This document shows, one piece after another, positions 13,017 through 21,253 of a stretch of 37,134 bases of DNA. Below the pieces are notes generated by a model that was not told the DNA's origin, did not search any database, and saw nothing but the letters and a program-made list of their open reading frames with translations. Position numbers and translations under genes: made by a program. Numbering within the stretch: position 1 is the stretch's first letter; each line of letters opens with the position of its first letter. The stretch spans positions 1-37,134 of IMG/VR virus record IMGVR_UViG_3300006128_000025, one strand, 5' to 3'. The DNA comes from a virus.

Positions 13017-13223
13017 CTATAACGTGGTGAATATACTCTTAATAACTGTTATTGCTGCCGATACACCTGCGACTGCTCCAGCTTTAATAGCTGTTTTTGT
13101 AAACGAGCCGTCCCATGTTGCCGTAAATGTACTAAGAAAAGCCACTGCTACTAGCCAAACATCGTGTTTAACTTGTGGTGCACTTGGTTTACCAAAACTA
13201 ATTATGTCTTTAAGCTGTACCAT
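13017..13223 (-). CDS. Candidate holin, 68 aa
   Basis: Immediately downstream of the endolysin (13 bases), with AAGGAGA before the ATG. Two hydrophobic stretches, VWLVAVAFLSTFTATW (about residues 22-37) and AIKAGAVAGVSAAITVIKSIF (about 45-65), separated by a polar turn with Asp and Lys. Size, topology and place match class II holins, which open the membrane for the endolysin. No sequence family recognised. Confidence 0.65.
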   Translation of the reverse strand: MVQLKDIISFGKPSAPQVKHDVWLVAVAFLSTFTATWDGSFTKTAIKAGAVAGVSAAITVIKSIFTTL

Positions 13224-13233
13224 TTAAATCTCC

Positions 13234-13911
13234 TTATCGTGTTTTTACTTTAATATCAAAAAAATACAGTATTGCATTCCAAACTTTTTTTACCCAGCCT
13301 GGTTTTTTGCTTGAAGGCGGTACAGGCTTGTCTACTGGCTTTAAGCTAATAGTTGATGTTGATGTCGTCTGTACAGTTATAACCGGTTTAACAGGCTCTG
13401 GTGCAGGCGTAGGCTGTGGTGTAGGCTCTGGAGTTGGTGCTGGAGTTGGTTCTGGAGCAGGTGCTGGAGCTTCTACTTTGAATCGTGGTCGCATTACCCC
13501 TGTTAGTCCACTTTGTTGTCCCCAAGTTCGGTAACCTTCAGTTACGCAAGTGTTGTATGGGTTTCCATTTTCGTTTTGGCCTGAGAATGTCGAACCATTA
13601 TTGTCACTTACAATACACATGTCTACGTGTCCATAACCACCGCCCCAACTAGCACCATAAATAAATACGTCACCAGGTAATGGGAATAGCGTGTCACTGT
13701 CTGGTATGAGGTCAAAATAATCGTTGGTTTGCCAAAGATCTTTAGCACCTTCGTAATAACCAAATACTGAATATGGACTTACACCTTCAGAAATAAACTG
13801 AAAGTAAAAATTAAAGTAATCCGCACATTGACAGCCATATGCTCCGTCAAAATCTAATGGTTTACCTTCTTGACTATGTAGCCAGTCAATTGCTTGTTGT
13901 TGTGTAACCAT
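13234..13911 (-). CDS. CHAP-domain endolysin with Pro-rich linker, 225 aa
   Basis: Peptidoglycan amidase/endopeptidase for lysis. N-terminal CHAP domain about residues 1-145: DGAYGCQCADYF with the catalytic Cys in QCAD (Cys29), and GYGHVDMC with the catalytic His near residue 97. A linker of repeated EPTPAP-type units (about 150-185) follows, then a polar stretch and a C-terminal amphipathic basic-aromatic segment (GWVKKVWNAILYFFDIKVK), which may bind the wall or membrane in place of a recognised cell-wall-binding domain. No signal peptide, so it depends on a holin. ATG has AAGGA upstream. Confidence 0.88.
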   Translation of the reverse strand: MVTQQQAIDWLHSQEGKPLDFDGAYGCQCADYFNFYFQFISEGVSPYSVFGYYEGAKDLWQTNDYFDLIPDSDTLFPLPGDVFIYGASWGGGYGHVDMCIVSDNNGSTFSGQNENGNPYNTCVTEGYRTWGQQSGLTGVMRPRFKVEAPAPAPEPTPAPTPEPTPQPTPAPEPVKPVITVQTTSTSTISLKPVDKPVPPSSKKPGWVKKVWNAILYFFDIKVKTR

Positions 13912-13938
13912 AGTTACATCCTTTCTTATTTACTTTAC

Positions 13939-16542
13939 TCATGGAAATGAAACAATAATGCTTATAGTAATAGGTGTACTCGCAACTACAGGTATTGTCA
14001 ATACAGGATTTTGCGTAACAGAGGTAGTGACGGAAGTTTGTACGGTTGTTGGCAACGTTATAGTGCCTTGCTGTGTTACAGGTATGGATATATAGCGTAA
14101 GTCGGTAACAGGAAGTGCAATTGGACTTTGTTGAGTTACTGGTAATGCAATGGGTGATTGTTGGGTAACTGGAACGTTTATTACAGTTCCTTTAATAGGT
14201 GCAACCTTAGCTATTGATGTTTGCGTAATTGATTGCGTGTTTTGAATAGCACCTTTAGATGTTTGTGTAGTAGTTCGAAGTTCTACAATCCGGGCTATAG
14301 CTGTTTGTAAAGCAGTAAGAGTATTTTTAATTCTTGCTTTAGACGGTTGGTTGCTGGCTTCGTAGGCAAAGTAAAGCCCATAAGTCATTTCAACACCAGA
14401 AACAATAAAACTTAACGAATAAGCTGTAGGTGTAAATGATGAAACACCAAAAACTGTGGCACTAGATGATGCAACGCCTGGAACAGTACTACTAGATGCA
14501 GTTGAAAGTTGGTTACCCTGCATATTACTTGGGTAAGAAGTAACTGATATAGTTGTTCCATTGGTCATATTTAAAGCATTAAATACTAAATAGTTATTAG
14601 AACCACTAAATGTTATAGCTGGTGGTATAACTAAAGTTGTAAAGTTAGCTGATACCGCTCCAGCAGTAAGAACTTTGTAAGGTGTAGGACCAGCGTTAAT
14701 TGTGTATTGAGTAGTTCGTGCAGTACCAGCTGTAGTAAGTGTAATAGAAAGTGTTGAACCTTCCGATCCATTCATTATTTTGTAAATAGCATATAAATAA
14801 CTACCTCTTGAACCAATTAACGTCCAACCAGTCGGAACAGTTATTGGTTGAGTAGAAGATATGTTAATTACTACTGTTTGATTAGCTGAATATGTTGGGT
14901 AAGTTACAGTTAAAGTTGTTCCAGCTGTTGTAAGCGAACTTTGACCTGAAGCAGCAACGGTAGGAACAATCTGCACATTAGCAACAGATGGCTGTGTAGA
15001 AGTAAAAGTTTTTTGTATACGTGTTATTTCACTTTGAGTAGCAGTAAATGTTTTAGCTATACGTGTAACGGCAGATTGAGTTGTAGTAAAGGTTTTTTGT
15101 AACCGAGATACTGCAGTTTGTATTGTAGTAAGCGTAGAGGCGATTCTAGCCTTACTAGGTTGCGTTGCGGTACGAAGTTCAACTATGCGTGAAACGGCTG
15201 TCTGAACGGCTGTAATCGTCTTCTGTATGCGAGATATGCTAGTTTGTGTGGTGTATTCTTGCTCTACTATACGAGCGACAGATGGCTGTGTGGACGTAAA
15301 GGTCTTAGCAATTCTGGAAACTGATGGCTGAGTGCTAGTTTGAGTTTTAGTAATACGAGTTACTTCACTTTGTATAGTCGTAAAGCTCTTGCTTATGCGT
15401 GCTGTAGATGGTTGGTTACTTGTACGATTTATTTGTACTCTTGAAACGGACGATTGAGTTGTACTAGATGTTTTAACTATTCTAGCTTTGGAAGTCTGAT
15501 TAACAGTTTCTTGTTCTATGATCCGTGCTACAGATGTCTGGTTACTACTAAAAGATTTAGCTATACGAGCTTTAGAAGTCTGTGTAGTTGTACGAGAACT
15601 TGGAGTAATGTTAGCTACAGAAGTCTGAGTTGCTGTAAAAGTTTTACTTATTCTTGCAATGCTAGGTTGTGTTGAGGTAAGAGTTTTAGATATTCTGGCT
15701 TTACTTGGTTGAGAATTTGTAAGCGTGTTAGTAATACGGGCTTTAGATGGTTCTGTACTAGTTAAGGTGTTTTGTATACGAGCTTTGCTGGGTTCAGTAG
15801 ATGTAAGTGTTTTTTGTATACGAGCTTGGCTAGGTTCAGTAGAAGTAATAGATTTTTGAATACGAGCTGTTGAAGTAGTAGTAACTGTGTTTACTGTTCC
15901 AGCTGGGAAAAATGCAATACCACCAAAAACATAACCTACGGATCCTGACCAACCAATTTGAGGGTTAGCTGCACCTTTTGTTGACTGTATCTGGTAAACC
16001 ATTGCTGTCTGTTTAGTTGTATCCGTAGATGCTAAAACAGTTCCAGTAGATGATGTAAATGTTTGAGAACCTGCTCCAGAAGTTCCCACTGCTGCAATAA
16101 TAAGGTCTGGAGCTGTTGTAGTTCCAAGTGCAATAGTTTTTGTTGTAGCAGCACTTTGTAATCCTGAAGTAGCACCTGTTGTTAAATCCCAATAACTTCC
16201 TGCAAATTGTCCAACCTGCGAAAATGAAGCAGCAATAATGTTGACAATTTGAGTGGTACCACCGCTGGCTGTTACTGTAAGTAAATCGTTCGTGGCTATA
16301 CCTGTAGTTATGTATGAATACCAAATTTCAACATCTGGACCACTAGATGAATTATATGCAGGATTAACCCAAGTGTTACTTTTTGCATCTGATACTGAGT
16401 TTACAACGTAACCACCAGATACTTTAATCACGACAACAACAAATTTACCAGCAGTGGCTGCAGCGGTAAACTTACCTGTAGCAGTAGTTCCAGAGTTGGT
16501 ATTAAGTGAAGTAATTAAGGACTGTGTAAAAGTAATTGCCAT
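13939..16542 (-). CDS. Repeat-rich tail fibre, 867 aa
   Basis: Residues 1-215: Ser/Thr/Gly-rich beta domain with structural-protein composition. About 225-525: some 22 copies of a 14-residue unit, consensus S-T-Q-P-S-x-A-R-I-x-K-T-x-T, with occasional VEL/IEQ variants; four more copies near 730-780. A second globular beta domain lies between (about 525-725). The C-terminus has shorter VTQQSPIALP-type repeats. Short regular repeats with a conserved Pro/Thr turn and alternating hydrophobics are typical of trimeric fibre shafts. Likely host-recognition fibre. Following gene is the endolysin. No recognised enzymatic domain. Confidence 0.75.
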   Translation of the reverse strand: MAITFTQSLITSLNTNSGTTATGKFTAAATAGKFVVVVIKVSGGYVVNSVSDAKSNTWVNPAYNSSSGPDVEIWYSYITTGIATNDLLTVTASGGTTQIVNIIAASFSQVGQFAGSYWDLTTGATSGLQSAATTKTIALGTTTAPDLIIAAVGTSGAGSQTFTSSTGTVLASTDTTKQTAMVYQIQSTKGAANPQIGWSGSVGYVFGGIAFFPAGTVNTVTTTSTARIQKSITSTEPSQARIQKTLTSTEPSKARIQNTLTSTEPSKARITNTLTNSQPSKARISKTLTSTQPSIARISKTFTATQTSVANITPSSRTTTQTSKARIAKSFSSNQTSVARIIEQETVNQTSKARIVKTSSTTQSSVSRVQINRTSNQPSTARISKSFTTIQSEVTRITKTQTSTQPSVSRIAKTFTSTQPSVARIVEQEYTTQTSISRIQKTITAVQTAVSRIVELRTATQPSKARIASTLTTIQTAVSRLQKTFTTTQSAVTRIAKTFTATQSEITRIQKTFTSTQPSVANVQIVPTVAASGQSSLTTAGTTLTVTYPTYSANQTVVINISSTQPITVPTGWTLIGSRGSYLYAIYKIMNGSEGSTLSITLTTAGTARTTQYTINAGPTPYKVLTAGAVSANFTTLVIPPAITFSGSNNYLVFNALNMTNGTTISVTSYPSNMQGNQLSTASSSTVPGVASSSATVFGVSSFTPTAYSLSFIVSGVEMTYGLYFAYEASNQPSKARIKNTLTALQTAIARIVELRTTTQTSKGAIQNTQSITQTSIAKVAPIKGTVINVPVTQQSPIALPVTQQSPIALPVTDLRYISIPVTQQGTITLPTTVQTSVTTSVTQNPVLTIPVVASTPITISIIVSFP
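14981..15870 (-). repeat. About 22 tandem 42-bp coding repeats in the fibre gene
   Basis: Degenerate direct repeats encoding the 14-residue ARI-x-KT unit. Protein-level conservation exceeds DNA-level conservation, so they are old and under selection rather than recent slippage. A few units are 15-16 residues. Confidence 0.8.
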
Positions 16543-16551
16543 TTATATTCT

Positions 16552-16911
16552 TTATTTTATTTCCTGTATTTTTTGTACATTCATTTTTGTTTCTGGGTCT
16601 AGATACTCATAACCAAATACTATTTTTTGTAGCATAGGGTCTGATGTTTCACCTGTCGCAAAGTTTCGTTCTATTGCGTAAGTCTTAAATCTAATAGGTT
16701 TAGCGTTGTCAGGAACTGATGTCCAGTCTATGTCTAATTTCTGTTTTGGAACATGCAAAGACAAGCGTACCATAGGGCCATGGTCGGCTTCTGGTAGCTT
16801 GTTTAAGATGTCATAAAAGGTGTTTCGCCCTTCTTCGTAGATAGACTTATCGTCTTGCTCTAGTTCACTAAGAACGAAACCATCCTTATATTCTGCTTCT
16901 ATGTGGGGCAT
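16552..16911 (-). CDS. Hypothetical tail-block protein, 119 aa
   Basis: Mixed alpha/beta, acidic, without the Thr/Ser bias of neighbouring fibre proteins. Segments MVRLSLHVPKQKLDI and KIVFGYEYLDPETKM read as strands. Preceded by a small GTCC/GGAC hairpin. Possibly a fibre chaperone or connector; no family recognised. Confidence 0.55.
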   Translation of the reverse strand: MPHIEAEYKDGFVLSELEQDDKSIYEEGRNTFYDILNKLPEADHGPMVRLSLHVPKQKLDIDWTSVPDNAKPIRFKTYAIERNFATGETSDPMLQKIVFGYEYLDPETKMNVQKIQEIK

Positions 16912-16945
16912 TGTATTGCTTTTCCCTGTCCGTTAGGACAATTAA

Positions 16946-17443
16946 TTAACTTTCAGTCCAAGTGTAAGTGATAGTTTCTGAAGTTGTATCTCCAGGAGCT
17001 GCACTTGTAGTTGTCTGTAGTTGAAGTCGTAATGGGTTTACATATACACCACCAGCTGTAGTGTAAGTAGATGTACCAGTACCGACACCTGTTGAGCTTG
17101 AATTAAAGTTAGCAGTCATAGCTGAAGTTGTAACTGTTGAGTCACCGCTAGCTGTTGTTGCTGGAGTTGTGTAACTAGTCTTAACTCCACCTACTAATGT
17201 TAAACCTGTTCCAAGGCTTCCACCTGCTACGCTCATTGTGTATGAAGCTGAAGATAGTGTGTTGTATGTGCCTGCGTGTACTGCTGATTGGTACTTAGTA
17301 AAACTGTTGTTACCAGCTGTAATTGGGCTAGATGAATAAGCTGTTGTGCTGTCATCTATGTTTTTTAGGTTCATTTCAGTTCTAGAACCTGTAATTGTTG
17401 GGGTTGCTCCGTTATATTCAGACCATGATACTGTTGATGCCAT
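16946..17443 (-). CDS. Thr/Ser-rich virion protein, 165 aa
   Basis: Over a third Thr/Ser/Gly with few charges; beta-rich (VSWSEYNGATPTIT; SYTMSVAGGSLG; ending ETITYTWTES). Typical of tail appendage or decoration proteins. Start coupled by TAATG to the 57-aa gene upstream. Confidence 0.6.
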   Translation of the reverse strand: MASTVSWSEYNGATPTITGSRTEMNLKNIDDSTTAYSSSPITAGNNSFTKYQSAVHAGTYNTLSSASYTMSVAGGSLGTGLTLVGGVKTSYTTPATTASGDSTVTTSAMTANFNSSSTGVGTGTSTYTTAGGVYVNPLRLQLQTTTSAAPGDTTSETITYTWTES

Positions 17444-17616
17444 TAGTTAGATCCTCCTGCTGGTTCTTTGTGCCAGCCTATTACGTTACCATTTTCGTCT
17501 TTGTCAGCGACAATAGTTTCACCGCTTGCATCGACAAATCCTTCTGGATGTCCAGATAGAATTTCAACGGAAACTACATCTTCGACAATTGTTGCATCGA
17601 TAGGTTGATTATCCAT
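17443..17616 (-). CDS. Small acidic tail-block protein, 57 aa
   Basis: AAGGAG before ATG 17616; TAATG overlap with the next gene. Acidic beta-type sequence (VEDVVSVEILSGHPEGFVD; GETIVADKDENGNVIGW). Length and place suit a fibre-associated or connector peptide. No family recognised. Confidence 0.6.
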   Translation of the reverse strand: MDNQPIDATIVEDVVSVEILSGHPEGFVDASGETIVADKDENGNVIGWHKEPAGGSN

Positions 17617-17626
17617 AATTTTCTCC

Positions 17627-18019
17627 TTAACTTACTCTTGTTGTTATGTCATCTATTACTGTAAAAGTATTTGCCTGTAGCGAAATGATATTACCTGACG
17701 AATCTTTAACTTGAACGTCGTAATAATAAGTACCTTGGCTTAAACCAGATGTATCGGTATTAGCGAGTACAATCTGAGCTTGGCTTGGGTATGTCCCACC
17801 ACTAGGTGTAATAAATGAACTAACTTGTTTTTTAATTGCAGCAGAAGCGTCCGTACCATCACTTGCAGGAGTTGATGAACTATTAAGAGTAAAGTAAACT
17901 GTTCCTCCCGTTAAGTTAAATGGTGTAACACCGTCTGACTGATATACAGGTATGTTTAAAATGTAGGTATTCCCACGTATTGCATTCTGTATAGCTGGAG
18001 TTTGTGAACTTACTTTCAT
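17627..18019 (-). CDS. BppU/Ig-like baseplate-type protein, 130 aa
   Basis: One immunoglobulin-like domain: RGNTYILNIPVYQSDG, FNLTGGTVYFTL, then IVLANTDTSGLSQGTYYYDV and QVKDSSGNII. This order matches the N-terminal domain of upper-baseplate/BppU-type proteins of Gram-positive phages, which attach receptor-binding proteins to the tail. Overlaps the upstream membrane-protein gene by four bases. Confidence 0.65.
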   Translation of the reverse strand: MKVSSQTPAIQNAIRGNTYILNIPVYQSDGVTPFNLTGGTVYFTLNSSSTPASDGTDASAAIKKQVSSFITPSGGTYPSQAQIVLANTDTSGLSQGTYYYDVQVKDSSGNIISLQANTFTVIDDITTRVS

Positions 18020-18294
18020 TTTTTTACTCCTAAATGTTTATGTAATTTCTTTAAATGTTTGATGGTATCTTGATGTTTTTCAGTTTGAATTCTTTGTCCA
18101 ACCATAATTATTGGAAGTAATACTAACTGTAAAAAATATCCAGAAAAAGCACTAATGATTAAGACAAGTTTTACATTATTAGTAAAAGCACCAACCATAC
18201 CCATTATTCCTACAATAGCGAATAAATAGGCACAGTACATTGTTCCAACACCTTCAGTAATTTTGTCCGCTAACAAATCATTAAACTTTTTCAT
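18016..18294 (-). CDS. Two-TM protein, DUF1003-like, 92 aa
   Basis: The MKKF start at 18294 is chosen: AGAGG precedes it, and it overlaps the upstream TGA (ATGA). Two membrane spans, about residues 20-38 and 44-66, are followed by a charged helix (VGQRIQTEKHQDTIKHLKKL). This resembles the DUF1003 arrangement (two helices then a Gln/Arg/Lys helix). Following an XhlA-like gene it may be a holin partner. The family call is tentative. Confidence 0.55.
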   Translation of the reverse strand: MKKFNDLLADKITEGVGTMYCAYLFAIVGIMGMVGAFTNNVKLVLIISAFSGYFLQLVLLPIIMVGQRIQTEKHQDTIKHLKKLHKHLGVKK

Positions 18295-18521
18295 TTGCCA
18301 CCTCTTAAAATAACGTCCCAAACGTAAATGAAAGCCGTAAAAACAGAAATGATTACACCAGCAATCCAACGAGCAGTGTTTTTAGTAATATAGTTTTGTC
18401 TAACATCGTACATCATAGATTTAAGCTCTTTGATATCTTGTTTAATTTCTTCTAAATTATCACTCATATTCTTTTGGTTTGCCTCCACTATAGCTAGTCT
18501 TTCAGTTTCACGTTGGGTCAT
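18291..18521 (-). CDS. XhlA-like coiled-coil membrane protein, 76 aa
   Basis: ATG 18521 lies directly after the previous stop. Residues 1-45 form a coiled coil (LAIVEANQKNMSDNLEEIK and IKELKSMMYDV), followed by one C-terminal membrane span (WIAGVIISVFTAFIYVW). This is the layout of hemolysin XhlA, a Gram-positive phage protein that works with a holin. The lysis genes are thus in two places, here and at 13.0-13.9 kb. Confidence 0.65.
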   Translation of the reverse strand: MTQRETERLAIVEANQKNMSDNLEEIKQDIKELKSMMYDVRQNYITKNTARWIAGVIISVFTAFIYVWDVILRGGK

Positions 18522-18522
18522 G

Positions 18523-18702
18523 CTATTTTTTTCCTGCTCTTTTTTTACCTTGTGCTGAAAATGAAGCCATCTTTTTTGCTCCATACTTTTTTCTTCCAAT
18601 GTATGCTGCAAGGGCAGGGGATTTGCCAGATGCTACCATCTTAGCGAATCGTCCACCACCACCCGGTTTCATACTTTTACCTTTGAAAGATTTAGCTGGC
18701 AT
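18523..18702 (-). CDS. Very basic Gly-rich protein, 59 aa
   Basis: Start at ATG 18702, two bases beyond the previous stop, with AAGG upstream. Lys/Arg about one quarter; motif GGGGRFAKMVASGKSPALAAY then IGRKKYGAKK and a Lys-rich tail. Short basic proteins of this look occur near structural genes of many phages. Probably nucleic-acid binding and possibly packaged. Confidence 0.6.
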   Translation of the reverse strand: MPAKSFKGKSMKPGGGGRFAKMVASGKSPALAAYIGRKKYGAKKMASFSAQGKKRAGKK

Positions 18703-18703
18703 A

Positions 18704-19285
18704 TTACTTACCTTTTCTAACAGAAGCCATGTAGCCACTGCCGTCTTTGTTGCTTTTTCCTGCTCGTGCCATTTGAGATGTAGCTCGGTTGCTTCCGCTT
18801 CCTATTTTGCTTGAACCGCCACCACGCTTGCTAGAACCACCACGTACTGTTGGTGTAGTTCTATTAGCTTTATTGCTTCCAGCTGGGTTGCTTTTCATTG
18901 GATCGTTGTAGCTACCACCGTACATTTTTTGTACAGTTAATGAAGCACCAGTTCCTGCACCTGAGGGAGTTTTGAAACTTGAAATGCTTGATGTGCTACC
19001 ATTTCGTGCCATTTTACCGTAATTATTAAGGCTTGCGAAGGTTGGGCCACCGTATGGTCCACGGCTCTTAATTCCACGTGTGAAGGTATTAATATCGTTG
19101 TGTGTGCTTATTGCGGCCGTACCGAAGTTATCGCCTGGCTTAAAGTCTTTACCTTTTTGTGCTGTTACTTTGTTTACTGATGATTGTCGTGCACCACCAG
19201 CTTTTTTTGCGTCGTAAACGTTTGGTAATGGAGCAATGTTCATTCCAATTTTACCGCCACTTGCAAATTTATTTTGTGTACTCAT
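18704..19285 (-). CDS. Basic Ser/Gly/Thr-rich protein, 193 aa
   Basis: Low-complexity, mostly disordered, basic: SGGKIGMNIAPLPNVYDAKK, then repeated Ser-Gly, SKRGGG and GSSK elements in the second half, ending MASVRKGK. No aromatic core. Member of the run of four basic proteins; may coat DNA inside the head or fill a tail compartment. No family recognised. Confidence 0.55.
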   Translation of the reverse strand: MSTQNKFASGGKIGMNIAPLPNVYDAKKAGGARQSSVNKVTAQKGKDFKPGDNFGTAAISTHNDINTFTRGIKSRGPYGGPTFASLNNYGKMARNGSTSSISSFKTPSGAGTGASLTVQKMYGGSYNDPMKSNPAGSNKANRTTPTVRGGSSKRGGGSSKIGSGSNRATSQMARAGKSNKDGSGYMASVRKGK

Positions 19286-19294
19286 ATTATCTCC

Positions 19295-19486
19295 TTATTT
19301 TGTTCTTGTTGTTGCATACTTGGATTTCATAGCTTTCCTCACCCTCAAGAGTTCCGCTTTGTGATCTTCCATATGCTGCTTGTTGTATTTAAGTGACTGC
19401 TTGAGCATTTTCTTTCCGGCCGCTATATGTCTTTTGCTCATTTTCTTATCTGATGGGGTTGCTGGCTTAACGCCTCTTTTTGCCAT
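19295..19486 (-). CDS. Lys-rich helical protein, 63 aa
   Basis: AAGGAG upstream of the ATG. Lys/Arg about one third and His-containing; one long basic helix (KMSKRHIAAGKKMLKQSLKY). Likely nucleic-acid-binding, resembling histone-tail or protamine composition. Function inferred only from composition. Confidence 0.6.
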   Translation of the reverse strand: MAKRGVKPATPSDKKMSKRHIAAGKKMLKQSLKYNKQHMEDHKAELLRVRKAMKSKYATTRTK

Positions 19487-19606
19487 TTAATAACTCCTTA
19501 ATTTTTTAGGTCGTTTATCTGTTTTCATTTTAATTTTTGGTGTAACTTTACCCATGACCTTTTTGGGTTTGGCTTTGTTTTCAAGTGTTAGTTTTTTGTA
19601 ATCCAT
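19487..19606 (-). CDS. Lys-rich microprotein, 39 aa
   Basis: AAAGGA before ATG 19606; its stop abuts the next ATG. About one third Lys (LENKAKPKKVMGKVTPKIK, then TDKRPKK). First of the four consecutive basic genes. Confidence 0.55.
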   Translation of the reverse strand: MDYKKLTLENKAKPKKVMGKVTPKIKMKTDKRPKKLRSY

Positions 19607-19619
19607 GTTTTTCCTTTCT

Positions 19620-20300
19620 TTAAAATGGTTCTATCATTAATGCTGAATTATTAGGTAAAGTGGTTACTTGTAATAAAGATGAATATGAATTAAATCCTGA
19701 ATATGGGTCTACGCCATCCATGTAACAGTTATAGGTAGTTCCGCCATTAAGTCCTGTAAACACTTTTGTACCTGAACTTGACCCTGTAGATGCAGTTACA
19801 TACGTTGTTCCATTATCTGTCGAAAACTTAATAGTTGAATCTGATTCATTAGTAGTACCGCTAAGTGTAAAACCAGTTGCAGTTATTGCACTTGATGTAA
19901 AAGTTTGTGGTACTGCGTATCTTTGAATGTTATCTAACGCAAATGAAGTGTTACCGACATTCATTGTTCCTAAGTAACCGTCTACCATTGAACCTGAAAT
20001 TGTAATTGATTGTGTACCGTCTGAATTGTGTCCTATAGTCCACGTATTTGAAGCGATTAAATATGTACCTGGGCCAGTTCCACGACTTTGACTACCATTG
20101 TTATAATTGTAAGTACTTCCGTTTACTGTGATACTTCCAGATTCGGTAGAAACTTTTGAAACACCATTACCTAATACAAGTGAAAGATTAACAGTTACCG
20201 AACTGTTGTTAGATGGTCGGTTGGCTGTTGAACTCCAGTCTAATCGAATATATGATCCGTATAAACCAGTTCCACTTCCTGCTACACCTCCAGAAGCCAT
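19620..20300 (-). CDS. DUF859-like tail protein with FN3-type domain, 226 aa
   Basis: Residues 1-135 show the pattern of siphovirus DUF859 tail proteins: LYGSYIRLDWSST, NWTIGH-type element (here NTWTIGHNSDGTQSITISG), and a closing FALDNIQRYAVP. Residues about 136-216 look like a fibronectin-type III/Ig domain (GFTLSGTTNESDSTI; GLNGGTTYNCY). Likely a distal adhesion protein. Follows the 291-aa fibre by three bases. Confidence 0.65.
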   Translation of the reverse strand: MASGGVAGSGTGLYGSYIRLDWSSTANRPSNNSSVTVNLSLVLGNGVSKVSTESGSITVNGSTYNYNNGSQSRGTGPGTYLIASNTWTIGHNSDGTQSITISGSMVDGYLGTMNVGNTSFALDNIQRYAVPQTFTSSAITATGFTLSGTTNESDSTIKFSTDNGTTYVTASTGSSSGTKVFTGLNGGTTYNCYMDGVDPYSGFNSYSSLLQVTTLPNNSALMIEPF

Positions 20301-20303
20301 CTA

Positions 20304-21179
20304 TTAACCCTTTCCTACGCTAAGTACATCCCATTTTGAAGTTGCTGCATTGTACTTACATCCAATGTAGTGCGTGTTGCTAATTGTTGTAGCTGTTGGA
20401 AGTGTTACTTGAATAACATTGTAAATTGCGTTCCAGCTAAGTGTTTGTGATGTTCCATTATCTCTAATACGAATAATAAGAGATTGACCATCGCTTGGTG
20501 TGCCTGTTGGGGCTGCAATTGTGGCACCAGTAGCTAATGCTGATACTATATACATGGTTGATGTAAGTGTAGGTGTAATAGTAGAACCTGATGTTGTTGA
20601 TGATGGAGTTACTACTACAGCATTGTTAAAAGTAGTTGCACCGCTATGGGTAGTAGTACCAGACAGCGTAGTAGCACCAGATACAGATAAAGTACCTGTT
20701 ATTGAAGTATTACCAAGACTAGGAAGCGTAGCTGTTCCAGAAACTGTAAGTGTATCTGTAGATAATCCACCCGAGTTACTCATACCACCCGTGTTTGATA
20801 GTCCTACGTGATATCCAGCTTGTGTATGTTGCGTAAGGTAAGCTGTTTGAAAATCGTTCCATAAGTTAGCTGTAATCCACATTGTAACGTTTGCACCATT
20901 ATTGTGTGATTGTGCTGTGGTACCGTCTTTACCACGTAACAAGCTACCAATACCAGTTGAACTTGTAACTACACCTGTAATTACTTCTTTAAGTGAGTTT
21001 GTAGCTAATCCTGATATAGGATCAGTTGCATCAATAACTAAAGTAATAGCAGTACCCGTAGGTAATCCTGTAGTTGAAGATACAGCCATTGTTGTATCAC
21101 TTGAAAGCATAGAGCTAGTCAATGCTGTTGCAAAGTTTGGTGCTGCGTTTCGTACTAAATCTGTGTTAGCTGCTGCCAT
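20304..21179 (-). CDS. Tail fibre/spike protein, 291 aa
   Basis: N-terminal domain with LLRGKDGTTAQSHNNGANV and WNDFQTAYLTQHTQAG, an attachment-type motif common in phage tail fibres. The middle has short repeats (LTVSGTATLPSLG; TLSVSGATTLSGTT; THSGATTF) that look like a beta-helical stalk. The C-terminal domain (residues about 205-291) is beta-rich and may bind a receptor. Own promoter and terminator-like hairpin precede it (21200-21262). Confidence 0.7.
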   Translation of the reverse strand: MAAANTDLVRNAAPNFATALTSSMLSSDTTMAVSSTTGLPTGTAITLVIDATDPISGLATNSLKEVITGVVTSSTGIGSLLRGKDGTTAQSHNNGANVTMWITANLWNDFQTAYLTQHTQAGYHVGLSNTGGMSNSGGLSTDTLTVSGTATLPSLGNTSITGTLSVSGATTLSGTTTHSGATTFNNAVVVTPSSTTSGSTITPTLTSTMYIVSALATGATIAAPTGTPSDGQSLIIRIRDNGTSQTLSWNAIYNVIQVTLPTATTISNTHYIGCKYNAATSKWDVLSVGKG

Positions 21180-21190
21180 ATTATTCTCCT

Positions 21191-21227
21191 AAATAAAAAA
21201 CAGGCACTCCGATTAGGGAGAACCTGT
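21191..21227 (-). terminator. Terminator-like hairpin before the 291-aa fibre gene
   Basis: On the minus strand ACAGG...CCTGT (21223-21227 with 21200-21204) encloses CTCC...GGAG, followed by six T then ATTT. It lies between the promoter at 21254-21262 and the fibre ATG at 21179, so it can act as an attenuator of that promoter as well as ending upstream transcripts. Confidence 0.65.
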
Positions 21228-21253
21228 CACTCTCGACTGAGTTTTCGTTTGTT

